From the NCBI GenBank assembly GCA_016711345.1, contig JADJTD010000001.1:3660001-3724000 (forward strand): a stretch of DNA of 64,000 nucleotides. The letters are read 5' to 3'. The translations under genes were made by a program, and so were the position numbers. Origin of the DNA: Chloracidobacterium sp. (lineage in GTDB: Bacteria; Acidobacteriota; Blastocatellia; Pyrinomonadales; Pyrinomonadaceae). How positions within the stretch are numbered: the first letter of the stretch is position 1; every line of letters begins with the position of its first letter. Below, piece after piece: positions 17,084 to 24,701 of this stretch. The notes beneath the pieces are model-generated. The model searched no databases. It saw only the letters and a program-made list of their open reading frames with translations, and was not told the origin of the DNA.

Positions 17084-17566
17084 TTACTTTCTAGCCCCCG
17101 TGCGTCGAAAACCTAGATATTGCCGATCTATTTCCACTTGAGGATCATTTAATTCCCTTGTTCTTGTACAAATACTAGTATCCAGCATTTTCTTATGGGC
17201 ATTCACACTTTCAGCGAAATATGCATAGACCAAATAGTCTTTGCCTTTGGAAAAACCATAGCCACACATACAACATTGGTAAGACGTGGAAACTCTTAGT
17301 ATTTTAGATTGAGGTCCCTTCCACGATTCGCTAACTTGGAATACAGCATAATAACCACCTGTCAGTCCGCCGTGGCGATCTCGCTCCTTAATTATTTTTA
17401 TTACTCTTCCGACAAAAATAGCATCGGCATCATCTTTCGCAGACTCCACACGCTCTTTCTCCGAGACTCCAACTCGACTTCGGATACAAGTACACGCGGA
17501 GACAATCCCTGCGGACCCAAGAAAGAATGTAAAGAATAATAATGCTATAAGAAAACGGTGTTTCAT
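17084..17566 (-). CDS. NTR/TIMP-like secreted protein or lipoprotein
   Basis: 160 aa. Signal peptide at residues 1-24 ending IVSA before CTC, which also fits a lipobox. The mature protein begins CTCIRSR, has ADAIFVGRV, an SWKG segment, a CCMCGYGFSKGKDYLVYA block and a final CTRTRELNDPQVEIDRQYLG. An N-terminal CxC plus this order of blocks is the pattern of the netrin-like fold found in tissue inhibitors of metalloproteinases and bacterial relatives; the bacterial members have no settled function. It lies between ftsY and ribD with gaps of 9 and 2 nt, an odd place for a secreted protein. Confidence 0.7.
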   Translation of the reverse strand: MKHRFLIALLFFTFFLGSAGIVSACTCIRSRVGVSEKERVESAKDDADAIFVGRVIKIIKERDRHGGLTGGYYAVFQVSESWKGPQSKILRVSTSYQCCMCGYGFSKGKDYLVYAYFAESVNAHKKMLDTSICTRTRELNDPQVEIDRQYLGFRRTGARK

Positions 17567-17575
17567 AATCCATTG

Positions 17576-18610
17576 CTAGTTAAACAACCCATTAACATAA
17601 CTATCCGCGTCGAAAACCATTAGGTCGTTGACCTGTTCGCCGATGCCGACGTAGCGGATCGGGAGGTTTAGTTCCTTTGCGATGGCGACGGCGATGCCGC
17701 CTTTGGCTGTGCCGTCGAGTTTGGTTAAAACAATGCCGGTGACGTCGGCGGTTTTCATGAATTGGCGTGCTTGTTCGAGTCCGTTCTGGCCCGTGACGGC
17801 GTCAATGACGAGCAAAGTCTCGTGCGGAGCGCCCTCGACCTCGCGCGAAGAGATGCGTTTCATCTTTTCAAGCTCGGCCATCAAATTTGCCTTGTTGTGC
17901 AAGCGTCCGGCAGTATCGACTATCAGAACATCGCTGTTTCGAGCCTTTGCCGCCGCCAAAGCGTCGAACAAAACGGCCGCCGGGTCAGTTCCCTGCTTTT
18001 GCTGGATCAATTGAACGCCCGCGCGCGTTGCCCAGATCTCGAGTTGGTCGTTCGCCGCCGCTCGAAAGGTATCAGCCGCACAGATGAGCACATCGTTGCC
18101 TTCGTCCTTGATGCGTTGGGCGAGCTTGCCGATGGTGGTGGTTTTGCCGACGCCGTTTACGCCGACGACCATCAAGACGTAGGGCTTGATCGATTCGTCG
18201 ATGGTGCGTTCGTCGGCGACGCCACGTTCGGTCGAATGTCGGAGAATGTCGAGCAGCTCCTTCTTCATCGCGGCTTTCAAAGCGGTAAGATCGCTGATCT
18301 CTGCCCGCGAAACGCCGCGTCTCACGCTGTCAAGCACCTGCATCGTCGTCGCAACGCCGATGTCGGTCGAGATGAGCATTTCCTCAAGCTCGTCCAGGAA
18401 CGCTTCGTCGATCTGCTTTCGCCCCTCAAAGATCGTATCGAGCCGGTTATTGATCGAATGCCGCGTTTTCTCAATCGCCTTCGTAAAGCGGACGCCGATC
18501 TCACGCTCAACGGCCTCTTCCTGGGCCTTTAGCTCCTCGATCGATTTATCGAGCCCAAGCACCGATGTCGAGAATTTGTCTTCCTTCTTCCTACGCCAAA
18601 AAAACGCCAT
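17576..18610 (-). CDS. ftsY: Signal recognition particle receptor FtsY
   Basis: 344 aa GTPase that docks SRP-ribosome complexes at the membrane. Short charged A region, N domain helices at about 40-130, then the G domain: GVNGVGKT at 150-157, ADTFRAAANDQLEIW at 179-193, VDTAGRLHNKANLMAEL at 231-247, TKLDG at 296-300, and the family ending YVGIGEQVNDLMVFDADSYV. The open frame extends to 18718, but the ATG at 18610 (MAFFWRRKKED) is the natural start. First gene of the leftward ftsY-NTR-ribD-ksgA group. A GCGAGCTATCTCGC palindrome lies just upstream of the start. Confidence 0.95.
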   Translation of the reverse strand: MAFFWRRKKEDKFSTSVLGLDKSIEELKAQEEAVEREIGVRFTKAIEKTRHSINNRLDTIFEGRKQIDEAFLDELEEMLISTDIGVATTMQVLDSVRRGVSRAEISDLTALKAAMKKELLDILRHSTERGVADERTIDESIKPYVLMVVGVNGVGKTTTIGKLAQRIKDEGNDVLICAADTFRAAANDQLEIWATRAGVQLIQQKQGTDPAAVLFDALAAAKARNSDVLIVDTAGRLHNKANLMAELEKMKRISSREVEGAPHETLLVIDAVTGQNGLEQARQFMKTADVTGIVLTKLDGTAKGGIAVAIAKELNLPIRYVGIGEQVNDLMVFDADSYVNGLFN

Positions 18611-18781
18611 ATAGTATGCACCGCGAGCTATCTCGCAAACTAAAGAGTATAAAAGAATATTGAAGGTCGAACAAACTTCTGTCAGAACCGTGAGCGATAG
18701 CGAATGGGTTCTTGCCAAGTCAACGGTATAAGTGCTACATTTCCGGGCGGAAAGTGAGAGTATTAATTGGTGAAAGACGAA

Positions 18782-19627
18782 ATGCGAAATGGTGCTTACT
18801 TTGGCTTAGTATTGTTCTTTACCCTTTTACTACAAAGCTGCGCCTCTCATCCAACCAATTCCGAACAGCTAGAGTCTCAATCTAATCCAAAAACTCAACC
18901 TACCGAAGATCGACCGATCTCACACGAGCTCCGTCCGTGGCATTCTGCCAATTACCGTGGTCTTGAGGTCGGAAAATCTACGGACAAAGACACACTGCGT
19001 GTTTTGGGTAATCCTATTTCGATTATTGAAACACCATTAAACAACACAGCAAAGGGTTACAATTACGGAGGAGCGGATAGTTTAATTGTTCGTATTGATC
19101 GGAAATCGCACATTATTAGTTGGATAGAGACAAACCCAAAAAACATTTCCAAAACCGACATTATCAAAGAGTTTGGCAACAACTATATGCTCATCGTCTA
19201 TGGTCGCGACCCTTGTTTTATAGAAGGTAAGTCGAGCCAGCCATATGTAAGCTCTTTTGAAAAAACGATTAATACAGCGAACACTCAATCTGTAGTAATG
19301 GAGTACCGTGAACTGGGTTTAAGTATTAGATTTAGAGGTGAGAATGAGAAATTTATGTATGATAATGAGGTTTATCAAATCAATTATTTCAGTGATAAGT
19401 GGCCTATTGGAACAACTTCCTCACTATGTGATAAACCGCAAAAAGGGCTTTCATTCATCGCTTGCGGTTGCGGTTGCTGTGGTGGAACAATACCGATGAA
19501 GAAGTGCATTTACCGGTCAAAAGGCGACGATATAAAAAAACTAGTAGAAGAAGATCGAATATGGACGGGCCCGCAATGTGCGACGGTTGGATGCAGTCCA
19601 GGTATCAAATATGTCTATTGTGATTAG
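18782..19627 (+). CDS. Cys-rich putative lipoprotein, unknown
   Basis: About 281 aa from the ATG at 18782 (TTG 18767 or GTG 18770 also possible). Hydrophobic signal followed by LLLQSC suggests a lipoprotein. A segment near residue 60-75 (YRGLEVGKSTDKDTLRVLGN) resembles the short 'charged residue plus LG-P' repeat seen in secreted acidobacterial proteins, including the one at 33186. The C-terminal third is rich in Cys (ACGCGCCGG, then CATVGCSPGIKYVYC) and may be held by disulfides. No family recognised. Codon use looks more AT-rich than the neighbours. Confidence 0.6.
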   Translation: MRNGAYFGLVLFFTLLLQSCASHPTNSEQLESQSNPKTQPTEDRPISHELRPWHSANYRGLEVGKSTDKDTLRVLGNPISIIETPLNNTAKGYNYGGADSLIVRIDRKSHIISWIETNPKNISKTDIIKEFGNNYMLIVYGRDPCFIEGKSSQPYVSSFEKTINTANTQSVVMEYRELGLSIRFRGENEKFMYDNEVYQINYFSDKWPIGTTSSLCDKPQKGLSFIACGCGCCGGTIPMKKCIYRSKGDDIKKLVEEDRIWTGPQCATVGCSPGIKYVYCD

Positions 19628-19660
19628 AATCGCCAATTTGAACCTAAAGGTTTTTTTTTG

Positions 19661-19891
19661 TGTGAAAAGAACATTTCTTCACCGTAAAACAAACTTTCTC
19701 CGCCAGAAATAAAGGTTTCTCGATCGGAAAAAACCTTTTCTCCATCAGAAAAAAACATTTCTTCCCAGGAAAAAAGACTTTCTCCACTAGAAAAAACATT
19801 TTCTCGACAGGAAAATGACATTTCTCCACAGTAAAAGAAGCTTTCGCGACAGGAAAATAATCTTTCTTGACCAGAAAAGAAATTGTTTTGG
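19661..19891. repeat. Array B: 11 degenerate 21-bp tandem units
   Basis: Eleven consecutive 21-bp units with no slip. Consensus CAGGAAAAAAACATTTCTCC with one more variable base; GAAA and TTTC are 5-6 nt apart in each unit and make a dyad, the centre is variable. Two minus-strand frames are open across it (7-residue periodic Phe/Glu/Lys-rich peptides) because the unit is a multiple of 3; neither has a ribosome binding site. Same period and architecture as array A but a different sequence. Confidence 0.87.
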
Positions 19892-20013
19892 CGTGGAGGG
19901 TTGCAGAATTTGGGCGTTTTGTATTAAAATTCCGCCACTTTGTTATGTCAGTTGCTCCCGCAGCTTACTTCGCCGGAGCTTTTGATAAATCTACGGCAAA
20001 GTTGGAGAACACA

Positions 20014-20670
20014 ATGGCAAATTCAATTGGAACAGTTTCGGACAGTGAATTATTGTTGATCGCATCACAGGTTTGGGAAGTGTTGGACGCGAGTACGGCG
20101 GAATATCCCGGCGTGACCGGGCCGCAGGTTGACGACCTGAACACTTTCAAAAATACATTTAACACCGACCTTATCGCACACGTCGCGGCACAGGCTGAAG
20201 CCAAATCGAAGACGGCGGCAAAGGAAGCTAGCCGCGACAACGTCGAAGCTCAGTTACGGCTTTTGCGAAACGTAGCGAAGGCTGGCGGCGCAACCGACGC
20301 GGCGATGGCAGCACTCGGCATTCCGACCGGTGACGCTTCGGCTCCGTCGAACGCAACCGTGCCTGCCGTGACGGTCAACACTTCCGAACGTCTGCGGCAC
20401 ACACTCGAATGGCGCGACAACGCGACGCCCGAAAACCGCAAAAAACCGCGCGGCGCGATGGGCGTCGAGATCTGGGTCAAGATCGACGGCCCGCCGCCCG
20501 GCAGCGAAAAAGATTGCATCTTTCTCACGCTCGACGCCTTCACGCCCTATTTAGCCGAATACGACGCCGCCGAAGCCGGAAAGGTCGCCCACTACATGCT
20601 CCGCTGGCGCATGCGAGACGGCTCCGTAAGCGCCTGGTCCGAAACCATCAGCGCCACGATCACCGGTTAG
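20014..20670 (+). CDS. Unknown protein with C-terminal FN3-like domain
   Basis: 218 aa from the ATG at 20014, which has GGAG 6 nt upstream; the open frame reaches back into array B but that part is repeat sequence. The N-terminal 100 residues are helical (SDSELLLIASQVWEVLDAS, then a long Ala/Glu/Lys helix), the C-terminal 90 look like a fibronectin type III fold (ERLRHTLEWRDNATPENRKK, VAHYMLRWRMRDGSVSAWSE). No signal peptide. Soluble; function unknown. The 5' half of the gene is balanced in composition and its 3' half is clearly GC-rich. A terminator follows directly. Confidence 0.75.
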   Translation: MANSIGTVSDSELLLIASQVWEVLDASTAEYPGVTGPQVDDLNTFKNTFNTDLIAHVAAQAEAKSKTAAKEASRDNVEAQLRLLRNVAKAGGATDAAMAALGIPTGDASAPSNATVPAVTVNTSERLRHTLEWRDNATPENRKKPRGAMGVEIWVKIDGPPPGSEKDCIFLTLDAFTPYLAEYDAAEAGKVAHYMLRWRMRDGSVSAWSETISATITG

Positions 20671-20689
20671 TTTTCCTGACTGTAAAGAT

Positions 20690-20721
20690 AAGGCCGTTGT
20701 GGTGAACATGACGGCCTTTTT
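20690..20721 (+). terminator. Rho-independent terminator
   Basis: AAGGCCGT and ACGGCCTT (8 bp) around a 13-nt loop, then a T-run, 20 nt after the stop of the FN3-like gene. The convergent TonB-like gene ends 11 nt further on. Confidence 0.8.
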
Positions 20722-20731
20722 GAAAAATCGC

Positions 20732-21394
20732 CTAATTGCTATATACCGGATTACTAACGATTTCGATCCGATATTGATTGGAATATCGAACTAAACCATC
20801 ACGAGGCTCCTCGTCCCAGAAAAAAAAGGTCAGGCGAGCTTCTCGCTCAGTTGCGGTAGATGGCTCAAAACGGGCAGACTTTGCTGCCGCAACAGCAGTG
20901 CCCTTTAAAAAGCGATGGCCGCTTTCAGCGGTTGCGGAGGTGACATTACCTTCATGATCGACCTTCACAGTGACGACAACTTCTCCTCGTGCTCGAATCG
21001 CTTTCGCAGCAGCAGGGTAAGGCGGCTTTGGCAATACAATTGGCTTAGGAAAAGCAGCGCCGGAAGATAAAACGCAACAAACCCGACTTGTATCGACGGT
21101 CAGTTCGACATTGTCGGGATTCGGACCGCCATCAACGATCTTAAGAAATAGACGAAGGTCGTAAAACTTCCCAAGCGTTAATAAATGATCGCCAGGAGAC
21201 AATGCAATCTGAAATTCGCCATTGATGTCTGTTACAGCACCAGAGTACTTTTCATTTTCCATTATCGCCAAACCGCCGATAACAGCTCCTTTCAAGTCTT
21301 TTATCGTGCCGGTGACTTTATAGGTTGTCTGTGGTTGCTGACTGAAGGCCGGTATTGCCAGCGAAAGTATAAACAACGTCAGAATTGATCTCAT
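20732..21394 (-). CDS. TonB C-terminal domain protein with carboxypeptidase-regulatory-like domain
   Basis: 220 aa with a cleavable-looking signal peptide (1-18). Residues 25-100 form a carboxypeptidase-regulatory-like beta domain (YKVTGTIKDLKGAVIGGLAI, GAVTDINGEFQIALSPGDH). Residues 120-190 match the TonB C-terminal domain (PPYPAAAKAIRARGEVVVTV, KVDHEGNV, SGHRFLKGTAVAAAKSARFE). It lacks the N-terminal anchor and Pro-rich spacer of a true energy transducer, so it is probably a secreted or periplasmic relative. Monocistronic by appearance. Confidence 0.8.
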   Translation of the reverse strand: MRSILTLFILSLAIPAFSQQPQTTYKVTGTIKDLKGAVIGGLAIMENEKYSGAVTDINGEFQIALSPGDHLLTLGKFYDLRLFLKIVDGGPNPDNVELTVDTSRVCCVLSSGAAFPKPIVLPKPPYPAAAKAIRARGEVVVTVKVDHEGNVTSATAESGHRFLKGTAVAAAKSARFEPSTATEREARLTFFFWDEEPRDGLVRYSNQYRIEIVSNPVYSN

Positions 21395-21468
21395 GCCCTA
21401 AACAGATGTGACCAATCGATAAATGGTTGTTTTTAGCTCCAATGGATTGTGAGCACAGTTTGAGCCTA

Positions 21469-22209
21469 TTATTTCAACCGTTCGTCTTTTTCGATGCGGC
21501 CGTCGCGGATGGTGATGACGCGGTGGGCGCGTTCGGCGATGTCGGGTTCGTGGGTGACGACGATGATCGTGTTGCCCTCGTCGTGAAGGCGTTCGAAAAG
21601 ATGCATGATCTCGATGCTGGTCTTGGAGTCGAGTGCTCCGGTCGGTTCGTCGGCGAGAAGGATCGAAGGATGATTCACAAGCGCCCGAGCGATCGCTACA
21701 CGCTGACGCTGTCCGCCGGAAAGTTCATTAGGCCGATGCGTGACTCGGTCGCCGAGTTCTACCGCAGCGAGAGCCGCGTGGGCCTTTTCCTGACGCTCGG
21801 CAGCACGCATACCGGCGTAGATCAACGGAAGTTCGACATTGTGCAAAGCGGTCGCTCGTGCAAGAAGATTAAATGTCTGGAAAACAAAGCCGATCTCTTT
21901 GTTGCGGATGCGGGCGAGTTCGTCGTCGGTCATGATCGAGACGAGATTGCCGTTGATCCAATAGTCGCCCTTTGACGGCGAATCGAGACAACCGATAAGG
22001 TTCATCAGCGTAGATTTGCCCGAACCCGACGGGCCAATGATCGCGACGTACTCACCTCTTTTAACGTCAAAAGAAACGTCGCGAAGCGCATGAAGTTCCT
22101 CGGTGCCCATCTGGTAGGTCTTCCAAATGTTCTGCATCCGAATGATCAGATCTTCAGGCGGCGGAGCCTGCTTGCCGTTACCGTTTTCTTCGTCCATAAA
22201 CCTGTACAT
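21469..22209 (-). CDS. ABC transporter ATPase, MacB/LolD type
   Basis: 246 aa cytoplasmic ATPase. Walker A GPSGSGKST at residues 59-67, signature LSGGQRQRVAIARAL at 163-177, Walker B ILLADEPTGALD at 183-194, and a switch His in VVTHEPDIA. This is the class that pairs with FtsX-type permeases for efflux of macrolides, peptides or lipoproteins. The MacA-like adaptor is directly upstream, but no permease follows; two such permeases stand at 36.1-38.6 kb. A diverged copy of the last 70 bases of this gene occurs at 32.34 kb. Confidence 0.93.
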   Translation of the reverse strand: MYRFMDEENGNGKQAPPPEDLIIRMQNIWKTYQMGTEELHALRDVSFDVKRGEYVAIIGPSGSGKSTLMNLIGCLDSPSKGDYWINGNLVSIMTDDELARIRNKEIGFVFQTFNLLARATALHNVELPLIYAGMRAAERQEKAHAALAAVELGDRVTHRPNELSGGQRQRVAIARALVNHPSILLADEPTGALDSKTSIEIMHLFERLHDEGNTIIVVTHEPDIAERAHRVITIRDGRIEKDERLK

Positions 22210-22213
22210 CGTT

Positions 22214-22297
22214 GGAAGTCTGGAGTCTTAAGTCTGGAGTCTGGAGTCGGAGAAAATTTGGATCGCCTAAAGACTCCGAACTCAAGACTCCACACTG
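22214..22297. repeat. Mirrored heptamer repeat between macA and macB-type genes
   Basis: The left half repeats the heptamer GGAGTCT (or AAGTCTG phase) several times, the right half carries its complement AGACTCC, with about 18 unrelated bases between, so the whole can fold back. It fills the entire gap between two operon genes. Similar mirrored short repeats lie at 34463, 41633 and 47245. Confidence 0.75.
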
Positions 22298-22300
22298 TTC

Positions 22301-23842
22301 TTAAGACTTATTAGCCGCTTCGCCTTCTTTCTTGGCTTGCTTCTTTACGAGAGTTCCGTCTTTTAGCGTGTTGAGAACGCGGCTTGGGCCTGTGATCACT
22401 TCTTGCCCTGGCTCGAGTCCTGAAATGATCTCGCGGTCAGATTCGCCGATGATGCCGGTCGTGACTTCGACAAACTTTGCCTTGTTTCCTTCGAGCACAA
22501 AAACGCCGGTTATGGTCTTAGGCTTGTCCGCAGTTGCAGGAGCATCGCCGGCAAGCGTCGGAGTCGGCGAAGCGTCAGGTTTCTTTTCGATCACGGCTTG
22601 AAGCGGAACTGCGACAACTTCATTAACTGTCTTTGTTGTGATCTCAGCAGTTGCACTCATGCCCGGACGCAGACCATTGCGAATTTCTTCCGTCAGGTCC
22701 ATTAACTCGATGACCACGCGAAATTCTTTTGCTTCCTGAACGTTGATGTTTGTCGAAAGCCCGCCGCTGGTCTGCGATTTGCCAACGGCAAGCGGAGTTT
22801 TTTGCGTGACTTGGCCAAGAATTTCTTTGTCTCCAAAAGCATCGACCTTGATCTTTGCCTTTTGACCGACCTCGACTTTATCGATGGATGTTTCATCGAC
22901 CTTTACCTCGACGTTGATCGAGGACATATCTGCGATCGTCAAAAGTGCCGTTGTCGAAAGTCCGGCGACTGCGAAAGTTCCGACCTTGGAAGGTATCTCT
23001 GCGATCACCCCGTTGATCGGCGCTACCTGCAGCGTTTTGTCACGCTGATTTCGCTGACCGCGCAATGTCGCAGACTGTTGGTTGGCCCTCGATTGGCTCG
23101 ACTCGACACTCAGATTGGCAGTATCGACCGCACGACGTGCGTCTTTAACAGCAACGGCTTGTTGATTCACTCGTGCGGTGGCATCTTTTATTGACAACTT
23201 TCTGGAATCAAGATTTGCCTTAGCGGTTTCAAGCAATACCTTTGCGTTATCAACGCGGTCTTTAGCCGCGTCATAGATCTGACGTGCGATGACACCGCTT
23301 TCCAGCAGCTGCGCGTTGCGCTTGAATTCTCGGTTCGCCGCGTTCAATTCAACCTGCGCTTTGTCCACATCCGTTTGCGCCGTGATAACGCCTTGTCGAG
23401 CAGAGTCAACGGCAACCTGCGCGACATTCATCTGCTGCTGCGATTGAGCATAGGCATTCTGGGCAGCGATGACTTGCGACTGCGAAATCCGAACTTCGTC
23501 TTGAGCTCCTTGCAATGCCGCCAACTGAGCGTCGGTGTTAGACTGAAGCTGATTCGGATCGAGCTTTACAAGAGGCTGGCCTTTCGTGACGTGGTCGCCT
23601 TCCTTAACGTAAATTTCCTCGATGCGTCCCTGCACCTCGCTCGTCAGATTCATGAACTGGATCGGCCGCACTTCACCTGATGACGTTACGGTGGAGCGCA
23701 GTTCTTTTCGCCTTTCAAGTTTAACGACCGTAACCTCAGGCGTGTCTGAACGTGTCGCAAAGACACTCGCGATAATAATGATCAATAGAAGCAGCCCGGC
23801 GCTGACGCCGATTATGATCTTGCTTTTACGGCTCAATGCCAT
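22301..23842 (-). CDS. MacA-like periplasmic adaptor (HlyD family)
   Basis: 513 aa, membrane-fusion protein of an ABC or RND efflux system. N-terminal anchor helix at about 8-30; biotinyl-lipoyl half-motifs with EEIYVKEGDHVTKGQPLVKL; a long coiled-coil hairpin at about 95-255 rich in Gln/Ala; then beta-barrel parts (APINGVIAEIPSKVGTFAVA). A Pro/Thr-rich insert (KKPDASPTPTLAGDAPATAD) interrupts the C-terminal membrane-proximal domain. GAGAGGAAAAA precedes the ATG. It is the first gene of a leftward pair with the MacB-type ATPase. Confidence 0.92.
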   Translation of the reverse strand: MALSRKSKIIIGVSAGLLLLIIIIASVFATRSDTPEVTVVKLERRKELRSTVTSSGEVRPIQFMNLTSEVQGRIEEIYVKEGDHVTKGQPLVKLDPNQLQSNTDAQLAALQGAQDEVRISQSQVIAAQNAYAQSQQQMNVAQVAVDSARQGVITAQTDVDKAQVELNAANREFKRNAQLLESGVIARQIYDAAKDRVDNAKVLLETAKANLDSRKLSIKDATARVNQQAVAVKDARRAVDTANLSVESSQSRANQQSATLRGQRNQRDKTLQVAPINGVIAEIPSKVGTFAVAGLSTTALLTIADMSSINVEVKVDETSIDKVEVGQKAKIKVDAFGDKEILGQVTQKTPLAVGKSQTSGGLSTNINVQEAKEFRVVIELMDLTEEIRNGLRPGMSATAEITTKTVNEVVAVPLQAVIEKKPDASPTPTLAGDAPATADKPKTITGVFVLEGNKAKFVEVTTGIIGESDREIISGLEPGQEVITGPSRVLNTLKDGTLVKKQAKKEGEAANKS

Positions 23843-24110
23843 ATTTATCTTTTTCCTCTCATCAATTTAGATCTTTACTGCTAAAGTATATCGGATCGGA
23901 GCAGTTAATTCGCAACAACCGGATACTACGACGCTTTTTTGCCCATTGTTTCAAAAAAGTCAGGCTTGACGGCGGTTTTCGGAATAACCCGGAACCATAC
24001 TGTATATTTGACGTAAATTTGCGGTAGAATTAGCTTTTACGAACAAAGGCTTAGGTTGTAAAATATCAGATAACCTTAGCTGTTAACGACAGGCTTGAAC
24101 GATTAACTAA

Positions 24111-24677
24111 ATGATCAAATGTCACACATGCCAAACCGCGAATCTTGATACATCTCGATTTTGTGATGAATGCGGAGCGAGATTGGTACATACTTCTTCG
24201 CCACAACCGGATTATATTCCGCCGCAGATTGAACAGCCGGTTGCGCAGGCTGCGAATTTCGGCTCGATCAGTATGGCTCCGCTCGCAGTGGAACCGCTTG
24301 CTGAAGGTTCTGCTGATGAGTCCGGCGAACAGACGGTTAAACATGCTCACGCAACTTTAGTGATCGAGCGAGGCGGAACGCCGGGAACGGAATTTACGCT
24401 GATAAACGACGAGTCGACCATCGGCCGCTGGGATGCCGATAACGGAATTTTTCCGGATGTAGATCTTGACGCTTACGACGACGATGCTAAGGTGTCTCGC
24501 CGTCACGCACGGATTAGCCGAAACAACGGATCATATTTTATAGAGGACCTTGGTTCGACGAATGGAACATATGTTAATCGAGGCCGAAGACTTTTACCGG
24601 GCAACATCCAAATACTGAACGATGGCGACGAAGTGATCGTCGGCAAAACTTTTTTACGCTTTTTGGTGACTCGTTGA
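24111..24677 (+). CDS. Zinc-ribbon FHA-domain protein
   Basis: 188 aa. A zinc ribbon with Cys4, Cys7, Cys18 and Cys21 (KCHTCQTANLD, FCDECGAR) is followed by a flexible Pro/Glu stretch and an FHA domain at about 85-185 with GRWDADNG, SRRHARISR, IEDLGSTNGTYVN and GDEVIVGKTFLRF. FHA domains bind phosphothreonine peptides, and the next gene is a Ser/Thr kinase carrying the same two modules, so it is probably its substrate or scaffold. First gene of an eight-kb rightward operon; the 268-nt gap before it must hold the promoter, which was not identified. Confidence 0.92.
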   Translation: MIKCHTCQTANLDTSRFCDECGARLVHTSSPQPDYIPPQIEQPVAQAANFGSISMAPLAVEPLAEGSADESGEQTVKHAHATLVIERGGTPGTEFTLINDESTIGRWDADNGIFPDVDLDAYDDDAKVSRRHARISRNNGSYFIEDLGSTNGTYVNRGRRLLPGNIQILNDGDEVIVGKTFLRFLVTR

Positions 24678-24701
24678 CTTGCTGAAAGATTGTCGAAATT
24701 C

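Noticed and set aside
17762..18532. 256-codon open frame antisense to ftsY
   Set aside because: Mirror of the ftsY coding frame with no domain or ribosome binding site; ftsY motifs are complete on the other strand.
19624..19829. Two Phe/Lys-rich minus-strand frames across array B
   Set aside because: Both frames are open at once only because the repeat unit is a multiple of 3; no start signals.
19867..20013. Longer start for the FN3-like protein
   Set aside because: The extension is made of array B sequence and starts at a TTG; the ATG at 20014 has GGAG at good spacing.
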